Part shown: in pieces, positions 7,398-10,754 of the stretch
How positions within the stretch are numbered: position 1 is the stretch's first letter
Layout: the number at the start of each line of letters is the position of its first letter
Origin: Oscillospiraceae bacterium
GTDB lineage: Bacteria; Bacillota; Clostridia; Oscillospirales; Oscillospiraceae
NCBI GenBank assembly: GCA_009785655.1
Contig: WQVW01000026.1
Location: forward strand, 1-10,754
Reading direction: 5' to 3'
Length of the DNA: 10,754 nt
The notes under the pieces: generated by a model
What the model was told of the DNA's origin: nothing
What the model saw: the letters and a program-made list of their open reading frames with translations, nothing else
The model's database searches: none
Program-made: the position numbers and the translations under genes

Positions 7398-8177
7398 TTA
7401 AAATCCGCTATATGTTGAAAAACCAAGCATATATAACGCCAGCGCAAAAGAGCCGTTCTTTGCATGCGCTAATTCGTTCAATTCACCAATAACGCTATCT
7501 TCGGGAACGACACTTGCTGCGGTACTTGAAACAGCTTTTTCAATAACATCAGGAAGTATCATGCACATTTGGTAAAATGCGTCCTCTTGCCCTGTCACAA
7601 GCGAATAAAACTTGTCGATACTCACACGGCGAATACGGCGGTGCTTTTTCTGCTGACTATCAACTGAAACCGTCCATGCAACATTTTGCGACTGTTTTGC
7701 GATAACTTCAACAAGGAAACAGGCACAATCATCATCAGCAAGTAGTTGCGATTGCATACGGATATAAGTTTTGCCCGAAGCCGCCGAGTTCATCGTATTG
7801 TGCTTGTTTTTCATTTCGACAAAGACACGGTTAACGATATCACCGTCTGATACATCTATGCCGTTATCTTTGGTAAAAACAACGTCCCAACCGCTTGTAG
7901 GCACATCACAATTAGCTATATATTGAAAAATCCTTTGATGGAAGTATCCGATATCATTGTTGTTGGATTTATCACGTTGGCGGAAAATTTCATTTTTTAC
8001 GATTTCTTCCCATGAAAATTTATAAACCATCTTATCAAAAATCAGCTTTATTGGGTCAATTAGGTTCTTATTAAACTTCTTCAAGTTGAAAGGTTCTAAC
8101 TTATCGCCATATTGCTGGATTGTCGCTTCAACGTGGTTGAGGAAGTCATCTTCTGAAATAAATGATAAAGGCCACAT
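7398..8177 (-). CDS. Type II restriction endonuclease, Eco47II/Sau96I family (predicted GGNCC)
   Basis: This enzyme is predicted to cut unmethylated GGNCC DNA. The 259-residue product matches the Eco47II-type family along its length as I recall it: N-terminus MWPLSFISEDDFLNHVEATI, then KKFNKNLIDPIKLIFDKMVY, then NEIFRQRDKSNNNDIGYFHQ at 62-81. A PD-(D/E)xK-type catalytic core is visible as Asp98 in GWDVVF followed by Glu121-x-Lys123 in VFVEMKNKHNTMN. The last third is less conserved. Its start codon shares one base with the methyltransferase stop (TAATG), so translation is coupled and the endonuclease is made after the protective enzyme. No frameshift is seen and the catalytic residues are present, so it is probably active. 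Composition is more AT-rich than the plus-strand genes to the left, in keeping with horizontal acquisition. Confidence 0.88.
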   Translation of the reverse strand: MWPLSFISEDDFLNHVEATIQQYGDKLEPFNLKKFNKNLIDPIKLIFDKMVYKFSWEEIVKNEIFRQRDKSNNNDIGYFHQRIFQYIANCDVPTSGWDVVFTKDNGIDVSDGDIVNRVFVEMKNKHNTMNSAASGKTYIRMQSQLLADDDCACFLVEVIAKQSQNVAWTVSVDSQQKKHRRIRRVSIDKFYSLVTGQEDAFYQMCMILPDVIEKAVSSTAASVVPEDSVIGELNELAHAKNGSFALALYMLGFSTYSGF

Positions 8178-9259
8178 TACATTTGCTCCAATCCCTCATA
8201 AATTTTTCTTGCTACTTCATAGGCGAGATTGACTGGAACAGCATTCCCTACTTGCTTGTACTGCTGACCGACACTGCCCAAAAATTCCCAATCATCAGGG
8301 AAGCATTGACAACGGGCATTTTCACGAACAGTAAAGGGGCGTGCTTCTAATGGGTGGCAACGGTCTGTTTGTTTTTGAGATGGTGAGGTAAGAACAGTTA
8401 AAGATGGCTCATCTAAACTAAGCCGACGCAATATTCCTGTACGCCCACCCTCCATATACCAACAGCTTTTCATGTAATCTTTTGCAATATCTGCTGGAAT
8501 ATCACGCCAATAGCCCCCAGGGGGTACAAGTTCAAAAATCTTGCGTTTGTGTTCTGAATACTGTGTGCCGGCACTTTGCGGCACATCCCCCAAAATATCA
8601 CGCAGAACAGGCTTGTATTCATACGGCAGAGGTGTATCAATCTGCATCTTATCTATAAGATCATTACGAATACCAATCATAATCAGGCGTTCTCTTTTTT
8701 GGGCAACGCCATAATCCCATGCGTTCAATATATCGGTTTTAACCGCGTAGCCCTCTGCTTTGAAAATATCAAGAATAGTTTGATATGTACGCCCACGGTC
8801 ATGCGATATAAGACCGCGCACATTTTCAAACAAAAAGGTTTTAGGTTGTAACTTTTGCAAAAATAAAGCGTAGTGATAAAAAAGAGTGCCCCTTGCATCA
8901 TCTAAGCCCAATCGCTTGCCTGCATAAGAAAACGCTTGGCAAGGCGCACCGCCAGATAACAAATCTAAATCGCCTTTTTCAATATTAAATAAGAATGCTA
9001 AATCCAAAGAGGAAATATTTGCAATATCATCATTTATAACATTCCACTCTGGGCGGTTTTTTTTCAAGGTATTGGCGGCATTCTTGTCAAACTCTATCAG
9101 CCCGATAGTGTCAAAACCTGCTTTTTCAAGTCCAAGGGCTAAACCGCCGGCACCTGCAAAAAGCTCTATGGACGTAAAACTTTTTGCTGGTTTTCTAATG
9201 CGAGGCGCTTCTGTATCCAATCTTGTGCTGTCAAATAATGACGTTTGCAATGCGTTCAC
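8177..9259 (-). CDS. DNA (cytosine-5)-methyltransferase of the GGNCC restriction-modification system
   Basis: The product transfers a methyl group from SAM to cytosine C5 and protects the host from its partner endonuclease. With the GTG start it has 360 residues. Motifs: I FAGAGG at 34-39; IV GGAPCQAFS with catalytic Cys107; VI ENVRGL at 145; VIII QKRERL at 187; a target-recognition region at about 211-311 containing GGRTGILRRLSLDEPSLTVL; IX RENARCQCFPDDW; X QVGNAVPVN at 336. The recognition region resembles enzymes for GGNCC/GGWCC, which agrees with the endonuclease family. The GTG at 9257-9259 is chosen because AAAGGGG lies 7 nt upstream. An in-frame ATG at 9340 lies upstream of the -10 and cannot be on the mRNA. 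The N-terminus before motif I is only about 33 residues, so there is no extra helix-turn-helix domain of the kind that lets some such enzymes repress their own promoter. Confidence 0.93.
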   Translation of the reverse strand: MNALQTSLFDSTRLDTEAPRIRKPAKSFTSIELFAGAGGLALGLEKAGFDTIGLIEFDKNAANTLKKNRPEWNVINDDIANISSLDLAFLFNIEKGDLDLLSGGAPCQAFSYAGKRLGLDDARGTLFYHYALFLQKLQPKTFLFENVRGLISHDRGRTYQTILDIFKAEGYAVKTDILNAWDYGVAQKRERLIMIGIRNDLIDKMQIDTPLPYEYKPVLRDILGDVPQSAGTQYSEHKRKIFELVPPGGYWRDIPADIAKDYMKSCWYMEGGRTGILRRLSLDEPSLTVLTSPSQKQTDRCHPLEARPFTVRENARCQCFPDDWEFLGSVGQQYKQVGNAVPVNLAYEVARKIYEGLEQM

Positions 9260-9302
9260 GGCGATGCCCCTTTCTTGATTATTTTTGGCTATATGAGCAT
9301 AT

Positions 9303-9358
9303 AAAATCCCACATATATTATAGCATGAAAAATCGAACAAATCAACGCAAAAATCCCA
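9303..9358 (-). repeat. 9-bp direct repeat bracketing the cassette promoter (candidate operator)
   Basis: TGGGATTTT on the minus strand occurs at 9350-9358 and again at 9303-9311, 47 bp apart, one copy just upstream of the -35 and one just downstream of the -10. Such placement suits a repressor or looping protein, but nothing in the window encodes an obvious one. Chance in AT-rich DNA is possible. Confidence 0.4.
9317..9345 (-). promoter_or_regulatory. Promoter of the restriction-modification operon
   Basis: On the minus strand TTGATT (9345-9340) and TATAAT (9322-9317) are separated by exactly 17 bp, and TGC before the -10 makes it extended as well. Transcription should start near 9310, leaving a leader of about 50 nt before the GTG. 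This is the best promoter in the window and fits strong, early methyltransferase expression. Confidence 0.85.
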
Positions 9359-9398
9359 AAAGAAAACGGTGTAGCACGAGCTGCACCGTTTTCTTTTA
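9358..9398. terminator. Terminator hairpin between the cPGS-like gene and the restriction cassette
   Basis: AAAAGAAAACGGTGTAGC (9358-9375) pairs with GCTGCACCGTTTTCTTTT (9380-9397) around the loop ACGA, with one T-G wobble. Read on the minus strand it ends with a T-rich tract, so it can stop transcripts from the cPGS-like gene before they enter the restriction cassette promoter. Confidence 0.8.
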
Positions 9399-9406
9399 TC
9401 AAAATT

Positions 9407-9448
9407 ATTTTACGGTAGACAGCCAGAAAAGGCGATCTACCGTAAAAT
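9407..9448. repeat. 13-bp perfect inverted repeat downstream of the cPGS-like gene
   Basis: ATTTTACGGTAGA (9407-9419) and TCTACCGTAAAAT (9436-9448) are exact inverted copies. An inner GCC/GGC pair (9422-9424, 9431-9433) sits around AGAAAA. It starts 12 nt after the cPGS-like stop and lies 9 nt from the next hairpin. It could stabilise the 3' end of the mRNA, help termination, or be an insertion-boundary remnant; the following T-run is poor for a classical terminator. Confidence 0.6.
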
Positions 9449-9460
9449 ATAAATCCCGAG

Positions 9461-10754
9461 CTACTTTTTCAAAAAATCACTAATCACATCGTCCAGACAC
9501 GGGTTGCCGATTTCCTGCAGTGCATATTCTACCCGTGTGTTGGGCTTGTTCATTTTCACGATTCTGGCAAGATCAATCGGCGTCGCGACAACAATCGCGT
9601 CGCAGGGAGTGTTTTTGATGGTGGCTTCCAGATCCGCAATTTGCTGGTCGCCGTACCCCATCGCGGGCAGAACCGCGCCTATATCCGGGTAGGTTTCAAA
9701 TGTTTCGGCGAGTTTTCCCACAGCGTATTCTCTTGGATCAACGATCTCTGCCGCGCCGAACCGATGGGCGGCGACAACGCCCGCGCCGATCTTCATGCCG
9801 CCGTGTGTGAGCGTTGGGCCGTCTTCAACCACCAGAACCCGCTTGCCTTTGATCACGTCCGCGGAATCCACACGTATCATTGAAGCCGCGTCTATCACCA
9901 CTGCATCGGGGTTGACTTTTGCCACATTGTTCCGAACGGCTTGGATGCCCGCAAAATCCGCACTGTCGATCTTGTTGATGACAACAACATCGGCTATACG
10001 CAGCGTGACTTCACCGGGGTAATAACTAAGCTCATGTCCCGGACGGTGAGGATCAACCACGGTAACCATCAAGTCGGGTTTGTAGAATGGGAAATCGTTA
10101 TTCCCGCCGTCCCAAAGGATCACATCGCAGCCGTTGGGGTCGTTTTCCGCCTGTTTCAGGATTTCAGCATAATCAACACCTGCGTAGATGACGTTTCCGC
10201 TCATGATATGCGGCTCGTATTCTTCCATTTCCTCAATGGTGCAATTGTGCTTTTTCAAATCGTCCAAAGACGCAAAGCGCTGAACTTTTTGCGCGTTTAA
10301 ATCACCATACGGCATCGGGTGACGTACGGCGATGACTTTTAACCCTCTTTCATTCAACAATTCTGCGATTTTACGGGTGGTTTGGCTTTTTCCGCAGCCT
10401 GTTCTGACAGCACCGATGGCAATGACCGGTTTTGAACTTAGCAGCATCGTTTGTTTCGGCCCCAGTAAAGTAAACGCAGCACCGGCGGCGTTTACTTTTG
10501 CGCCAACGCCCATGACAAACTCGTAATTCACATCACTGTAAGCGAAGACGCATTCATCAACGTCATGCTTTTTTATCAGATCTTCCAGTTCGTCTTCCGG
10601 ATAAATAGGGATTCCATTCGGATATCGGCTGCCGGCCAACTCTTTCGGATATTTTCGCCCTGCAATATCCGGGATCTGCGCGGCGGTAAACGCAACGACC
10701 TCGTAATCGGGATTGTCTCTGTAATACGTGTTAAAGTTGTGAAAATCCCTGCCT
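9461..10754 (-). CDS. Cyclic 2,3-diphosphoglycerate synthetase-like P-loop GTPase (5' end beyond window)
   Basis: This is a cytoplasmic P-loop NTPase. The frame stays open to the right edge: the minus-strand codons before the apparent TTG start at 10639 read GRDFHNFNTYYRD...YEVVAFTAAQIPDIAGRKYP, which matches the N-terminal region of this family, so only a few residues are missing. Motifs: nucleotide-binding loop GAVRTGCGKSQTT, ILWDGGNNDFPFYKPD (Walker B-like), and the guanine-type motif VVINKID. A cPGS-like C-terminus with EDGPTLTHGGMKIGAG follows. In Methanothermus the named enzyme makes cyclic 2,3-diphosphoglycerate from 2,3-diphosphoglycerate with ATP. Bacterial relatives are widespread and mostly untested, so the annotated reaction may be wrong here. 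The visible length of about 430 residues is close to the family's usual 450-465. No neighbour explains its substrate. Transcription ends at the hairpins at 9358-9448. Confidence 0.85.
   Translation of the reverse strand, partial: GRDFHNFNTYYRDNPDYEVVAFTAAQIPDIAGRKYPKELAGSRYPNGIPIYPEDELEDLIKKHDVDECVFAYSDVNYEFVMGVGAKVNAAGAAFTLLGPKQTMLLSSKPVIAIGAVRTGCGKSQTTRKIAELLNERGLKVIAVRHPMPYGDLNAQKVQRFASLDDLKKHNCTIEEMEEYEPHIMSGNVIYAGVDYAEILKQAENDPNGCDVILWDGGNNDFPFYKPDLMVTVVDPHRPGHELSYYPGEVTLRIADVVVINKIDSADFAGIQAVRNNVAKVNPDAVVIDAASMIRVDSADVIKGKRVLVVEDGPTLTHGGMKIGAGVVAAHRFGAAEIVDPREYAVGKLAETFETYPDIGAVLPAMGYGDQQIADLEATIKNTPCDAIVVATPIDLARIVKMNKPNTRVEYALQEIGNPCLDDVISDFLKK

Noticed and set aside
9260..9340. ATG at 9340 as methyltransferase start, adding 27 residues
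   Set aside because: It lies upstream of the -10 element, and a good ribosome site precedes the GTG at 9259.
10637..10639. TTG at 10639 as the true start of the cPGS-like gene
   Set aside because: The frame continues to the window edge with residues typical of the family N-terminus.
1..10754. CRISPR array, tRNA or rRNA genes
   Set aside because: No regularly spaced repeats and no recognisable tRNA or rRNA sequence were seen on either strand.

Overview
The window looks like chromosomal DNA of a low-to-moderate GC Firmicute, most likely a clostridial (Eubacteriales/Oscillospiraceae-like) organism. The grounds are a VanR/VanS-like two-component pair, a CtpE-like P-type ATPase, G-rich Shine-Dalgarno sites, extended -10 promoters (TGnTATAAT) and a cyclic-2,3-diphosphoglycerate-synthetase-like GTPase of the kind annotated in many anaerobes. 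This assignment is inference from gene content; there is no rRNA or tRNA in the window.

Layout. Positions 1-275 hold the 3' end of a tyrosine recombinase (probably the end of an integrated element). An extended -10 promoter precedes a 792-residue cation P-type ATPase (419-2797, +). Convergent with it, and separated by only 8 bp, is a 172-residue protein resembling a degenerate ferritin-like protein (2806-3324, -). Divergent from that is rsmE (3400-4116, +), closed by a hairpin terminator. A 266-bp intergenic stretch follows, holding a compact inverted-repeat element made of two 19-nt hairpins (4246-4332). It abuts the promoter of an OmpR/VanR-type response regulator (4383-5075). The regulator overlaps a six-TM sensor histidine kinase (5047-7314). 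A strong bidirectional terminator (7326-7372) ends the kinase operon and also the operon coming from the other side.

From about 7398 to 9345 lies a more AT-rich type II restriction-modification cassette on the minus strand. It has a C5-cytosine methyltransferase (8177-9259, GTG start) followed by an Eco47II/Sau96I-family endonuclease (7398-8177), coupled through a TAATG overlap. Family membership predicts GGNCC specificity. The promoter is a clean TTGATT-17-TATAAT, and it is bracketed by a 9-bp direct repeat that could be an operator. Two hairpins (9358-9397 and 9407-9448) separate the cassette from the last gene, a cPGS-like P-loop GTPase on the minus strand (9461 to beyond the right edge).

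How the genes fit together: the regulator and kinase form one signalling unit, and the methyltransferase and endonuclease form one defence unit. The ATPase, rsmE and cPGS-like genes are independent transcription units. The integrase tail and the AT-rich restriction-modification cassette suggest a region that has taken up mobile DNA. I found no clear evidence of a wholly new system. The most interesting unexplained items are the repeat-flanked cassette promoter, the two-hairpin repeat element, the 13-bp perfect inverted repeat beside the cPGS-like gene, and the ferritin-like protein without clear metal ligands.
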